This document shows, in pieces, positions 33,617 to 45,938 of a DNA stretch of 64,000 bases. The notes beneath the pieces are model-generated. The model worked only from the letters and a program-made list of their open reading frames with translations. It ran no database searches and was not told the DNA's origin. The DNA is from Odiellus spinosus. Lineage: Eukaryota > Arthropoda > Arachnida > Opiliones > Phalangiidae. Each line of letters begins with the position of its first letter. Position 1 is the first letter of the stretch. Where the stretch lies: NCBI GenBank assembly GCA_963920705.1, contig CAWUCO010000178.1, positions 64,501-128,500 on the forward strand, read 5' to 3'. The translations under genes and the position numbers were made by a program.

Positions 33617-35148
33617 TTACCTTCGATCGCTAGGCTGGTTTTCCGACGCCGGAGGTGTTATGAGTGGATTAGGTAGACGCTGTTGTTGTCCTCGACCGCC
33701 TGATCTTCGTTTTCTTGGTTGATTTTGATACGAGCCTCGTCCCCGAGTAACTAGAGGAGATGTACTTCTCGACAATTCGTCCCGCCCAGTTTCAGTGATA
33801 TTATGTCCAGTACTGCTTCTAAAGGGGCATTCCGCTTGAAAATGATCCGAGCCATTACATCGGAAACAATTACGGGGGTTACGAACATCTTGGGAACGGG
33901 CCCACGTCGTTGGTGATGTAGTGGCATACTGAGTATAAGGAGACCTATTTTCCTCCATAACGGTAAGACGTCGAGCTTCCTCCTCAAACTGTGTTAGGGT
34001 ACGGCACCATTTAGGAGAAATCAGCCTGCGATAACGCTCTGTTAAATTCATCAATAACATATTTAAAAATTCTCTTTCATCGTACGGGTGACGTAATGTT
34101 TGGTTAATTTGGGCGAATCGATACTGAAAATCCTGTAGCAATATCCTTAGAACCCTGCTTTGTCCCCATTGAAACTGCCCGGATATTCCGATCCCGATCT
34201 TCGGAGAGATACTGTTCCTCAAACCCTTTATAGAACGTTTCCCAGAAATTGTACCTGAGCCTATAATGTAGTGAACCAAGCCTCGGCCCTTCCATTAAAT
34301 ACTTGTCGTAAAAGAACTCGTAGATGTTCTGGGGGTACACCCTTGAGTTCAATATAACTTTGCAAAGTGTCCAAAAAGACACTAGGGTTTTCGGTATCTT
34401 TTCCTTCAAACGTAGGACACGAGATCTTAACCGTATTAGAATTAAAACCCGACCACCTTTGGTTATGGATCTGGGATTGAAACGATTCCGGATATTCTGG
34501 AATATAACTTCCATCTGTTAGTCTAATAAATTTAGAAGCAACAGGCTCCTGGGTTGTGCGTAAAATTGAGTGACCTGACGCTGTCGACTGACGATCCATA
34601 CACTCAAAGGGGTTAGTAGGTACATTTTCCGTCCAATTTACCCCTCGGTCAGGTATTGCAGTTGCAGGTAATACTGGCTAAATAGTAGGATGTCCCAACG
34701 AGTTGTTTACTGGAATATGCGAAGATTGCGCTGGGACCGATCCAACCGGAATAGTTGTAGTAATTTGCGGTTGCAGAGGAACACTCGCTAATACGGGGAG
34801 CTGCGGTCGCAACCGACCCCATACCAGCGCAGGATCTCCGATAATATATATAACTCCAAATTGAACAACCCAATATAAGCATGCCAATATTAACATAAAA
34901 GCCTGCCATATATGACCCAAAAGGGATAAATTCAACTGACAAAATCCTTCAAATAACTTCCAGAAAACACTCTGTGGTCTAATAGATAGAAATAATCGAG
35001 CCAAAAAGCGACCCCAAAAGCAAATCCAGAAGATTACAAAACTGTAATAAACCCAGGTTGGTAACAAGATTGATAGTTTAATACCAGCAAACCAGTAATG
35101 CATTAAATAATCCTGAATCCAATACTGTATTATAAATAATGGTTCCAT
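33617..35148 (-). pseudogene. Minus-strand gypsy gag with hydrophobic N terminus
   Basis: From the ATG at 35148 the frame encodes a strongly hydrophobic first ~110 residues with about three membrane-like segments (around residues 22-52 and 80-105), then a Pro/Gln-rich linker. After a single stop at 34678-34680 the same frame continues into a capsid-like region (FEGKDTENPSVFLDTLQSYI). Frame changes near 34270 and 34170 carry it to a CCHC knuckle (CFRCNGSDHFQAEC) near 33860 and an Arg/Gly-rich tail ending at 33617. Gypsy Gag proteins normally lack transmembrane N termini, so this arrangement is unusual. Confidence 0.75.
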
Positions 35149-35229
35149 CCTTATGAACTATTAAAATATACCTTTAAAATTAAGTAATTAAATTAAGCTA
35201 AAAACGATCCTTTATTAACAGACCATCCA

Positions 35230-35465
35230 AGGCTTCAAACAATTTGAAGAAGCAGACGACAATTTGAAGAAGCAGATGGGCGGCCCATGGGGGGAAGGAC
35301 TTTATAAAAGGTTCCCGATTTTGAATTTTAGGACAAGAAAACATTACTGAATCTTCTTGTGATACATTATGTTTATCACTGAAGCCTAAGCTTGCCTTAT
35401 AATTGCAACATCTAGTTTTGCGCCTAAATTGACTTTCGTCTGCTTCTTCAAATTGTTTGAAGCCA
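35230..35465. mobile_element. ~235-bp MITE with 30-bp TIRs
   Basis: 35230-35259 (aaggcttcaaacaatttgaa and onward) is inverted at 35436-35465. It sits in the leader of the minus-strand gypsy. A direct partial copy of its first motif occurs again at 35257-35277. TSD not clear. Confidence 0.65.
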
Positions 35466-35572
35466 CCATTTGTAACGAACCAAGGCTTAAACGGTTCTAT
35501 AATTTACCGCATGCGAAGGAGGTATTATCCTTTTGTGGGAATTTAGTAATAAAAAAACATGTCGCTCACCAT

Positions 35573-35755
35573 TGTTCCAGTATTCAATTCGTTCTTTATT
35601 GCTTACGATTTAATCTCCTCAGAGTGACTAGGGTTTACTAATTGGCAATGACTGAATTGACTAGCTTGCTACTGAGTACTGAATACCTTAGAGGTTCTTC
35701 AGAGAGGAGTCACGTGCGTGAGCAAGTTGGGTAAGACCACCTGGCCGTTACAACA
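35573..35755 (-). other. 5' LTR of the minus-strand gypsy (183 bp)
   Basis: On the minus strand it starts TGTTGTAACGGCCAGG at 35755, has AATAAA near 35600, and ends CTGGAACA at 35573. A TGGTGAGCGACATG sequence follows, in the place of a primer-binding site. It lies 5' of the gag with the correct orientation. Confidence 0.6.
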
Positions 35756-36234
35756 GTATTGGTACATACCGTCACGGTGCGTGAACAAACCTATTGCGCT
35801 TAACTAAAAACCAGTTTAAAAAGCTAACAGTCGCTCCTCAGAACTCGTGGAAGAACGAGTGTGAAAAGGTTAAGATTATATATAAGTTTAAATTAACGTA
35901 TGAATCAATACAAGACTGATAGGCACGGTCCCCACCATGGGTCGACTGATCATCATGAAATTTTAGACACACCAAATTGTGGCCAATTGGTTGGTTTTGA
36001 GCGATAAATATTGATTGGTTGAGGAATTATAGCATTTTGAAAGTACCCCACGTTTTCGACCTCTGCGAAAGTTCGTTTTCGTACCCCTAAACATAAATTT
36101 GAGTCCCCTAAACATAAATTTGAGTCATACCTTTGGGTATTTATAATTTTATGGAATTTATCATTTATAGAATATTTGTAGCGTAGAATCCGAATATCTT
36201 TTTTCGTTAATTTTTAACTACGGGTCATTTGGGG
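35756..36234. other. No recognisable gene
   Basis: Only a duplicated phrase (aaacataaatttgagtc twice near 36090-36125) stands out. Confidence 0.5.
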
Positions 36235-37042
36235 GTCAGACTAGCTTCAGTTCCATTGCGCCGAGTCCCAATGGACCGAACGCAATCCCATTCGACCCAA
36301 TACTCCGCACTTTGGCGGATTCGGTCCAATGGGACTGTCCCATTCGACCGAAAAACCCGCACCTATCCAGGTTTAGGATTCGGTCCATTGGGATGGAATT
36401 AAAAAAAAATTCCCGGGAACGCAAAGATTCAATCTTTGGAAGCAAGAAATCTGATTGACTTTTAATAATTTAATGGCCTAGTGAAATGAGCACTAAACCC
36501 AAATATTTGGTAAATTATTAAGCAAAATGTAATGTTTAGAATAACAAAACATTTTTAAATCACAGAAATTTAACTTTAAAAATAAAATTGCCGATTTTTC
36601 TTTATATTTTTAGGTCATATTCATTGCGTAAAAATGATTCAACTGCAATTTTAGGGTATTTGCTATTCAAATTTCCATATTAAAAACCCTCTATCCTATT
36701 CTAACCTAACCTAGCCTAACAATAATTCAGAAAAACATACTTTTGACAATGTGAAACTGTACACATTTGAAACCCTTGTATATCCCGCAAACTCTTTCTT
36801 ATAATTTTTGCTACTTATATAATGACGTATACAATGGTCTTAAAATACATTAAAACGCCTTTATTAAAAAACAGGAGGAGTAGAAAATATACATATATTC
36901 ATTTTTTGCGAGAGGTCAGTTAGAATATCGCGTCGGTCGTTTAGGAGAATATTAAACCCGCCGTTTGGCTAATTTCATCGAAATCTTGGGCGGAATTCGG
37001 TCTAATGGGATTCGGCGCAATGGGAATATACCGTCAGGCTCT
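36235..37042. mobile_element. ~800-bp TIR element with CCCATT-GACCGAA motifs
   Basis: 36253-36285 (ccattgcgccgagtcccaat onward) is inverted at 36991-37024. The left end repeats the motif several times, including a small hairpin (ttcggtccaatgggac and its complement, about 36329-36361). The AT-rich middle has no ORF. A C12 run is at 37049-37060. Confidence 0.6.
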
Positions 37043-37060
37043 GGGATTCCCCCCCCCCCC

Positions 37061-38150
37061 CTCGAGGAACAACTCAGAGTTTTTACTTTAGATCATATTG
37101 AAATAGGTCAGGGCTTCCACATGTCAGGGAAAAGTCAGGGAATTTGAAAATGAACCAAAAAAGTTAAGGAATTTTAAGATATTTTAAAAAGTCAGCTAAT
37201 TTAAAGATCTTTGAAGAAGGCAGGAAATTACAATTATCTGCGGAAATGATTTGAAGCTGACCGTGTCAGTTGTATAGATTAGAACAATGATATGCTTGCA
37301 AAAAGTCTGTGGAACGCAATTTCAAAATAATATAAAAAAAAGGTTAAAAATTCTGTAGTATTAGCTGAATCAGTCAGGGGAAATCGTTGGAAAATTCAGG
37401 GAATTTGAATCTGAAAAAACTGTGGCAACCCTGCAGGTGCTTAAATAACCTTTCTTTAGATATAAGAATAGACTCTGCTAGTTTTCTTAGACACTATATT
37501 CGCATTTTTCGATTTTTACGAAAAATTAAGCTTTGGGAAAAAAACTTAATCAAACATTTTTATTCCAAAGGACAAATATCCAGAGGAAAAACTTCGATTA
37601 TTTATTTTATAGCTTATTTGAATAGGTGCTTAAACAAGCTGATTTTTGATATATAAATTGACTCTGCTCTTTACTTCCTAAGTCGAAAAATGACGCTTTG
37701 AAAAAAAAAAATAATAATAATAAAATGAAGCATATTTATTCCAAAAGGCAAAAATGTACTCTAATAACGTATAGATTTTTTTATTAATAGTGTTTCAGGG
37801 TTATCTAAAGAAATTTTTAGCAATTTTATATTATTTTGAGCCTCTAGTACAATATTTTCGTGTAGATTAACTCATGGTATTTAAATTGTATAAAATACAA
37901 TTTATGGTACGAAACATTCGTCTTCTCTAGATGAGAAATCTATATTATATATCTGTGCAATTGAAGTTAAGCATTGGAGCTGATAAGTGTAGAGTTAGAA
38001 GCATTGGCTCAGTTCATAGCTTTAGATTAGGAGTATGAATACATAATTTTTATGGTAAAAATACATCTCTTAGAACAAACCATAAATTTCGATTTAAAAA
38101 TATTAAACCACTTTTATAATGAGTGGAAGTTTTTACATAACGAATTATAA
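37061..38150. other. No recognisable gene
   Basis: AT-rich; two similar segments near 37440 and 37620 (aggtgcttaaataacc and aggtgcttaaacaagc, each followed by a tatRa-attgactctgct phrase) suggest an old ~185-bp tandem duplication. Confidence 0.4.
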
Positions 38151-38157
38151 GTAGGAG

Positions 38158-39356
38158 CATAAGAAAAATAATTACCATAAGTAAGACTCGCCCATAGGCG
38201 CAATATAAACGGCATTTACCATCCAAACTTGGCGCGCTTGCGCATATACCCCCCCCCCCCCCGTGTGGGAGATTTAGGTACCACCGGAAAAAGGGAGAAA
38301 AACCGCTCTAATGGGGCTGAAAGACTCGAGCGCCCCGATGCGGCGGCAGAGGCGCACGTAAATACGGCAGCTACACTCGGACGGCGCGAAAAAAAAAACC
38401 GCGGGGGCGGCGTGACGCCGCCGTGGCCGTGTTTTTTTCCTGCTTTCGACGGCGGTCTGTGCGCTCTGAGACGGCGTAAGACATGAGCTGCGGCGTTTAT
38501 AGCTGTGATCGGCGGCGGCGGCAAAAATATTGAAAAGGTAATCGGCGGGGTCGGAGTCTACGCTAGACCCAGCAGTCGATAGTTGGGGATCCAAAGCAAG
38601 TGTTAATTTAACTTAATTAGTTTGCGGAATATCTGAAAAATTAACGTGTTAAAGAAAAGCGTTTGAATAAGGTCTACATAAACGTTCTGAAATATATAAT
38701 AAATTATATGAAGCAACCTCAACCATAAGACTGTAAATGAACTTTTTATACGGTAGTGACATCTATACTACAGCCTTATTTGATACGTATTAAAATTACC
38801 AGAAGCCGATGAAACCCTCCTTCGAAGTCTATTACTCCCGGGTCTTGTCTACCCCTCTCTGTATGGGTTATTATCAAAAAGCGCGATCCGTACGCCTCCT
38901 AACGGTAGATGTTTTCGGAGCGGGAGCTCGTCGAGCGAATATCTCTAGCAGCCTTGGAGTTCGTCCAAAAAACGTCGTCGTTTGTGGAGAGAGAGAATTT
39001 CCAATTTTCCGTAGGCAGGGGGGATGAAGTAGGACCCCTTCTAACACGTAAAATTGGGAATTTTACCCATACAGAGAGGAGCGCTATATGGAACATTGGA
39101 GTAGTAGACTTCAATGGAGGGTTTCATCGGCTTCTGAAATTACTTTTAATCATCACGTTAATTACTCGGAGATCCCTAAAGATTTTAATAAAATTATTTA
39201 ATTATACTTTTGTAAAATAAGTAATGATTTGGTTTATACCTATAAATTACGCGATAAAGGGCGGTATATACAAATTCAACATTTTGAGTGGATGGTAAAT
39301 GCCGTTTATATTGCGCCTATGGGCGAGTCTTACCTATGGTAATTATTTTTCTTATG
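38158..39356. mobile_element. 1.2-kb TIR transposon, 7-bp TSD
   Basis: Inverted ends of about 65 bp start CATAAGAAAAATAATTACCA at 38158 and match inversely up to 39356. The flanks are GTAGGAG at 38151-38157 and 39357-39363, a perfect 7-bp TSD. The interior has a C14 run and a GC-rich block (about 38230-38590) that gives spurious overlapping ORFs, plus a nested MITE. TSDs of 7-8 bp with CA...TG ends occur in P and hAT groups; the family is not assigned. Confidence 0.85.
38800..39136. mobile_element. 337-bp MITE nested in the previous element, 7-bp TSD
   Basis: Ends CAGAAGCCGATGAAACCCTC and its inverse; inverted similarity extends about 100 bp. Flanked by AAATTAC at 38793-38799 and 39137-39143. 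Confidence 0.85.
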
Positions 39357-39363
39357 GTAGGAG

Positions 39364-41429
39364 AGATATATAGGGGACCACCTAGACTTAAAAATATTGT
39401 AGAGTAAAACTGAATGGGTGACTGACGTTTAGATGGCTAAAAAATGGAGAGGTCGACCTTTTCTCTCTTGTGCAAAAATGAAAGGAACGCGAGAAGAAAG
39501 CTATTTTTGATAAAGTTTTCATATAATACCACGTTACTTTTCTGTATAAAAGTTTAATTTCAACTATATTTTCTCAATGATAACTAATAATTTTAATTTA
39601 AAAATATGTTTTTCTAAAAATGTATTAAAAATTTTATTTTTAGAATAACTACCGGAAAATAGTATGGAATATATAGAAATGGATATTTCAAATCACGCGT
39701 ACGACAGGTAAGAAAAGTTTTTTTAAATCTCCAAGCCTAGAGTAGCCAACATTTTTATTTTAAACGATGCGATTGTCACCTTGGATGCGAGCTAATGCTT
39801 CACAACGTTCTTAGTCTAGGAAATAATCACTTTATTGAGTAGCAGAAATGTTTCAACGAACATTTATGCGTCAAGTTTAGAAGAATAAAACTTAAAAAAC
39901 TGAGTGTGTCATGTTTTAAATTTAAAAGCCTTTATCCAGCATGGAACTTGTAATAAAAAAAAGCCTCTAGCGCAAGCAAATAAGCGGGCTAGAATGTGGA
40001 GTGAAAGGGGCTAACGCTGACTTTAAATTCCAACAATCATCATTCGAAAAAATCTTTATAATAGGTTTAACGAGTCCCGTATTAGGATGGCTCATCACCA
40101 TTGATGAGAAAGTACAGCAAATGTTTTTATAAATAGCAATTAACTCGCAGCTATTTTTAATTTTCATAAACTTTATCCCCAGGACGAGCGTTGATACCGC
40201 AACTGATCAACCCGGGAAAAAAAAGTGTCCAGGCGAATCTAATCTGCACAAGGGAACAGGTCAAACGACTAAGCGGGCCGTTGCCTTAAAAGACGTCGGG
40301 ATGTGAACCAGTAAAGGTTTATGTTACTGGAGTTGAAGTGAATGGTCCAAGCAGTATCGTGGCAGGTTGGCAAATGTACACCAAAAGTATTTCTTGAGGA
40401 TACGACCGCTTAGGCTTAATAATAGCAAAACAGAGCGGAGGCTAAGAAATATTCCCATACGTTACCCCCGCTGAAGCCACTCAATCTAAGGTCCCCGCCA
40501 CCCAACCAGAAGTTACTATGAAGTCCCCGTCGCCTTAGTCACCTCCGATATTTACGATTTGTTGCTATCCAACCATTTCATTTGAGGTGAGATTCAAAAT
40601 TTAAATTTTTTTTATTTCACTACTAGGTTTTTAATAACCCATTTTGAAAATGTTTTATTGTACGCGTTAGGATGGGAATTTTAGGCCTATGGTAACTGAA
40701 GCCATAATCATTTGAATCTAAATTCAGACAACAATGAAAAAAAAAAAAACTTTTAATTTAATCCAAATTGGGGAAACTAAAATAGTACCTCCCCGACAAC
40801 CACGTTATCTAACCTAACTTAACCTTACCTCATTAAAATTTTTATATTGAGCGTGTTGTTCATAGGGAGGAAGACGAAGATCGGAAGCATTCGGACAGTA
40901 CTGGCTGACTTCAGCGTCAACCTGGATTCAACCTATATTATATTTCATCGGGCGTTATCATCGACACGCGTGTCCAAACGCAGCTTATGTAATGTAGAAA
41001 AAAGCATCTAGCCATAGCTTTGATTTTACGAATCTAATCTCTTATACTGTATAAAACGTGTAGCCGGGGAAAATATTTGACGGATTACTATTTATTTTCT
41101 TTTTTCTTATTTTCTAATCTATTTTCCCTCAGGGTTACTTATTTACCTTTTGGAGGAATCGGGAGAAGATCCCTTTAAGGGATATTTTCTAACTATTATA
41201 ATAAAATATTACCCTTGTGTTATAATTAACGTTGATCTCCTTTCCTCCGAGTGACGGGATGAATATTTTCTTAATTAAAAAATTACAACTTTCTTCTAAT
41301 CGTTCACTCGGTCTTTTATTTCTATCTTTCTTGAAAATCTATTATCAATCTGTCTTTAAATCTATCATCAATCTATTTTCCTATCTTATTGAGATCTCTT
41401 TTTATGCAAAGAAAAAGGGGGTGGAACTT
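39364..41429. other. Mostly unidentified sequence
   Basis: No convincing gene. Frame fragments near 40310-40560 are broken by several stops and match nothing I know. 40772-40835 (acctccccgacaac followed by taacctaactta) is shared with 56325-56385. At the right end a purine tract (gaaaaagggggtgg) precedes the possible LTR. Confidence 0.4.
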
Positions 41430-42797
41430 TGCAACAGGGAGTCCAGCTGGAATATTCCAGAGATTTGTATGGAAGGAGCGCCACCCATTTGGCGAAACGA
41501 CCTTCTAGCGGGACACCTGTTGCAAACGTAACAAAATTAAGCCCAAATCCTTTTTGTCAATCTAAAAATAATAATCGTTCGTGTATGGCAGAATTAATTT
41601 GTTTTAACATTGAATTATCTGAAAATGTTTTATAAAATTCTCACGAATACACTGAAACCATTTTTATTTTCTTCCTGTTCAATTCCCACTCTCGAAGAAG
41701 CCTACCACCCTCAGTTACAATATATATTTTTTTTGTCGTAGGCGTAATTTCCATGAATATTATTTACTGTTCTATTTTATTTAATCTGATGCAAATGGGC
41801 TCCTCCAGTTTGGATTTCCCGCCAAAAAATATTTGGATTAAAATTTTGTACACCTGGTGGCACCTTCTAGCATTTTCCCTCCCTCTTCATTTTTGACTAG
41901 AGCAGACAGTTCAAGTCTGGCGTTCGTAGAATTCTTTTTAGATGAAAATTATAACTTTGATAGGAGTCTTCAATATTTTGGATAATAAGTTTATTGAGTA
42001 TTTTTCATGTGATAATTTTGTATTGTTCGAATTGGAAGAACAAATAACGCTTCGAAAAATAAAAGTTTGAAGAGCAAAACGGTTAAAGACGCTTCAATAT
42101 GGAAGCGCATTCAAACATCTCGAAGGAGAAAATCACATTATTATTAGGAAAGTAGATAATTCTTTTAATTTAATCCCTAAAAAGCTAAAAGATATTAAAA
42201 ATAAGGGGAATAAGACTTCTATTCCTTAAGGGGAAATCTAAGTAGGACCCTTCGATTCAACCCGAAAAAGTAACGACATTTAACAGCCTTGACATTTAAC
42301 TGCTACTAATTAGCTGGGGAAATTTTGGGAATCTAGATTAGAACGAAACAGAATGGAAGAATATTTGTACACGGTTACACTAACAAGTAGATTCCTTTAA
42401 TTAAGAACGAGTTTGCATACTTCTTGTTACCTTAATGATTTATTAATTAAGATATATCTTAAATTTCTCCTAAGCCTAGGCTTTTCTTTTTCTTTCCACA
42501 TGATGGTCTTAGTGTAATATTTTCAAGCTTCCTTAAATGCTTACTTTTCTCTTTATTTCCTTGATATTTTCTTTGAATAGAAAATTTCGTTCTTTTTCTT
42601 TAGAACGGGATTTAAACTTGAGTAACTTTTTACAAATTCTTCTTCTGAAAGATCTAGGCGGCAGTCGAGAGCGAACTGTCACTTGTTAGTCTTCAAAATT
42701 ATGTATATTTCGGTCGCAAGAGGGCGCCACCAACATTACTAAGCCATTGTTTCGTTTTTCTCTAGCTGGCTTTTCAAGGTGTTGGCGCCCTGTTGCA
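41430..42797 (+). other. Possible long LTR (1.37 kb)
   Basis: It begins TGCAACAGGG right after a polypurine-like tract and would end CCCTGTTGCA at 42797; the termini are a perfect 10-bp inverted repeat and resemble those of the LTR at 29355. No ORF of note. The pairing of these two ends is an inference. Confidence 0.35.
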
Positions 42798-42819
42798 ACA
42801 CACGCGCGCTGGTTTTGCC

Positions 42820-43000
42820 CCTACTCAATTCCTAAAGTGATACTTTTACCAATTTACCGAAGGAATATGGCAGGGGCGTAACTTGCCCCCTCCAATAAAT
42901 TCGGTTGCCCCTGCAATGTCGATCTTGCCCCCTAGAGAACATTTAGATTGCCCCCACCAAATATTTCGATTGTCCCCTCTATTGTGGAAGTAAAACATTT
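42820..43000 (+). repeat. Degenerate TTGCCCC motif array
   Basis: Seven or so ttgcccc motifs recur every 20-27 bp (cttgccccctccaataaatt, gttgcccctgcaatg, attgcccccaccaaat). 43000-44062 has a further isolated copy near 43905 and otherwise nothing recognisable. Confidence 0.5.
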
Positions 43001-44062
43001 CCCCTGCTAAACACTCAATAATTATTAAAAAAATACTTATAATTATTCGTTATATTGGGAGAAATATTTTATATTAAAATCTTGAAGCTCCAAAAATGTA
43101 TTTTCCTAGTAACTACTACACCTAGTTCATTATAATCATACAGAAAAAATTTACTGCTATAACAAACCACGGTACTATAAAGAGGTGGTTACTCATGGGC
43201 TAGCACCTAAGAAAAATTACTAAGGTTAGCCTTCAAAGTTGTCAAAACATAATGCATTGACATTCTCACGCTTCGCTTTAATCGCTTCAACTAAAACCAA
43301 AAGTATACATAAAAACATATAGCCCAAAACTAAAACTAAATGTGAAAAACATAAACCCCCAAATCTCAGCCCTGAGACTATTCTGCTGACTATACTGGAC
43401 ACGTCGTTGGACTGTTTTAAGAATTCTCTATGTTTAACGTTTTAATTAAAGTCTAAAAATATAAAACTGACGGACTCTTTTGTGGGCATAAAATCCTAAA
43501 ATGAACAATGTATAGGCCTTTACACAAAATTTGTTGACCAACTTGATCATGGTAAATAATATACAATAATAAAATAATTGTCAGCTACTGCATGGTTGAT
43601 AGAAACAGTTTATTAAACAAATGTTTTCGGACGTAGTAGACTACTAGTGAGTAGAGACTCCCTTAACACTTCTTTTGTACTCTAACATAACGAAATTTAC
43701 AAAAATAACAAAATACAACCGAGAGCTCTCATAAAACATTTATTTAATAAATTGTTTCTTTTTAAAAATGTAGTATCTGTCTTGACTCTAGTGAATTATT
43801 TGAATTTTATCATAAAATACTTGGGGTTGTACAGTACTTGTGGATAGGACTAGGATGTATGTATTTGAAAAATGAAAATACCTTTTAGTGTAAAAAAATC
43901 AAATTTTGCCCCCCCTCCTCCCATCTGAAAAAGGTATGAGTTTGAAATTAAATTTCATTGAAGGAGCAAAACCAAAAAAAATTATCACATCTGCGGATTT
44001 TGCCCACCCGATCTGAAAAACGTTTCTACACCCCTGGAATATGGGTTATATTTTTGGTACTA

Positions 44063-45383
44063 TCTTATATATAAAAACCACGACGTTCGTTCGTTCGTTC
44101 GTTCGTCGTTCGTTGGTTGGTTTTTTCGCGGGGGAATTTATTCCGAGCCGTTCCGGCCCCCCACGAGTTCGCTAATTTTATTGCTCTTGGAGAAACACGC
44201 CGTCTACGGAACAAAATTTAATCTGGGTTCGTAGTTCGTTTTAAATTAAAATTAGAATTAATTGAAAAATTAAATCTTCGATTTGGTATCGTTACAAACG
44301 TTTCAGTGTTTCGTTAATTTTCTTCCTGTTAGGCCTCCGCTCAGTTTAAATTATAAAATTTAATCGGGGTTCGTACCGCTTTTTACTCTTTTTAAATTAA
44401 AATTAAAGTTAAAAATTCCATTTCGATAAAGGCTTCCGTTCGTTAACACGATAATCTGTCGTTTCAGGAGGATCCCGTTGCGGGATGCCTCGCCTTAACG
44501 CCGGCCTCCCATTGGTTGATAATGATTTGTATAGTGTAGGGTCTTTTTTTTTTTCCCCACGGAGGATTGTTAGACGCGGAGTAGTAGTCTTATATATTAA
44601 AACCCCGCTTAGCATTACAGGGAGCATTTAAAAATGGAGTGGTAATAAATTTTAAACGGAACGTTTTAAACTAACGGAAAAAGATGAACATCAAGATGGC
44701 CGCCTGCAAAAAGATGAGAGTTAGATGGACGCCTGAAAAAAGATGAAAAGCAAGATGGCCGCCTGAAAAAAAAAATGAAAATTAAGATGGAAGCATGAAA
44801 AAAGATGAAAAGCAAGATGGCCGCCTTAAAAAAGATGAAAAGTAAGATGGCCGCATGAAAAAAGATGAAAAGTAAGATGGCCGCATGAAAAAAGATGAAA
44901 AGTAAGATGGCCGCATGAAAAAAGATGAAAAGTAAGATGGCCGCATGAAAAAAGATGAAAAGTAAGATGGCCGCATGAAAAGCAAGATGGCCGCCGAAAA
45001 AAAGGTGGAAAGGAAGAGGACCGCCCTTAAAAAAATGAAAATAAAAATTAGAATTAAGTGAAAAATTAAATCTTCGATTTGGTATCGTTACAAATATAAA
45101 CACCACTTCCACGGAGGATTTAGATGTGGAGTAGTAATCATTAATATATAAACCACGCGGTTACGCGTTCGCTCATTTCATTACTTTTACGCCATCTATG
45201 GGGATAATTTCAATAGTTATTATAATTTCAATAGTTATTATAATTTCAATAAAATTATAACACTGTTCAATCCTTTTCACCTCTTTTCATATGGCAGGCG
45301 CGTGGAAACTCAGATTTTAATACAATTTCATTAGGCCCGAAGCAACTGGATGAAACCCGCCCGTAGGGCGGGCTTTCAGCTAG
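44063..45383 (+). mobile_element. Non-autonomous Helitron, 1.3 kb
   Basis: The 5' end is TCTTATATATAAAAACC preceded by A. The 3' end is a GC hairpin (cccgcccgtagggcggg, about 45358-45374) followed five bases later by CTAG (45380-45383) and then T, the classic Helitron terminus with A|T insertion. Inside are a (GTTC)n tract at 44084-44116, two later near-copies of the 5' end (about 44587 and 45145), a duplicated block (aaattaaatcttcgatttgg at about 44270 and 45063), and a 30-bp minisatellite. No Rep/helicase gene is present. Confidence 0.8.
44690..44995 (+). repeat. 30-bp minisatellite in the Helitron
   Basis: About ten copies of gatgaaaagtaagatggccg followed by catgaaaaaa. The unit lacks stops on the minus strand, giving a hydrophobic 10-residue repeat ORF (45112-44666) that I regard as an artefact. 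Confidence 0.92.
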
Positions 45384-45678
45384 TTATATATAAAACTTTC
45401 CGCCACGTATTTTTTTTTCTGTCTGATGATGGCTATCAGCTCATGTGGCAAGGGGTCAATGCTAAGATAAATGAATGTGATTAATTAAAAGTAAAGTGCA
45501 TCAATAAAATAATTATAATAATAATTTACCAAATTCATACCTTTATTTCATATACTAATTATTCTATTATCTTTATTATATAACCAATGACAACCGCTTA
45601 CTCTTAATCATCTTAAAGTTCTAATTCTTACCAATTCCTCTAGACTTCGCATTTTATTATATCCAAATGATTTTAAAA

Positions 45679-45918
45679 ATCAAAATAGATCCACATTTCA
45701 TTTTTCTTTTAAATTGTAACCCCTTCAACCAATCGTACAATACTCAGTCTTCCAGCGAACAAAATCCTTGTGGTACGCTCTATTTCGAGCGGGGTTTCAT
45801 GCAATTATAACGGCATGTTATATATATTTGGGTCCTGTTCGCTTGAAGACTTAGTATTATACGATTGGTTGAAGGGGTTTCAATTTAAAAGAAAAATGAA
45901 ATTTGGATCTATTTTGAT
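45679..45918. mobile_element. 240-bp MITE with ~90-bp TIRs
   Basis: 45679-45767 (atcaaaatagatccacattt onward) is inverted at 45830-45918 with few mismatches. No TSD resolved. 45384-45678 upstream holds nothing recognisable. Confidence 0.8.
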
Positions 45919-45938
45919 CCGGGCGAAAATAGCCTGAA

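Larger units (their letters stand above)
29931..35755 (-). mobile_element. Degraded Ty3/gypsy element, minus strand
   Basis: Reading on the minus strand the order is 5' LTR (35755-35573), leader with a small MITE, gag (35148-33617), protease, RT, RNase H and integrase (33581-30950), then a 3' ORF (30829-29931). No matching 3' LTR was found. Every ORF is broken by stops or frameshifts. Confidence 0.85.

Noticed and set aside
38216-38594. Overlapping Arg/Pro/Ala-rich ORFs on both strands
   Set aside because: They reflect a GC-rich, homopolymer-containing block inside a non-autonomous transposon.
40310-40560. Possible decayed host gene
   Set aside because: The frame has multiple stops and matches no family I recognise.
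44666-45112. Hydrophobic 148-codon ORF resembling a membrane protein
   Set aside because: It is the minus-strand reading of the 30-bp minisatellite inside the Helitron.
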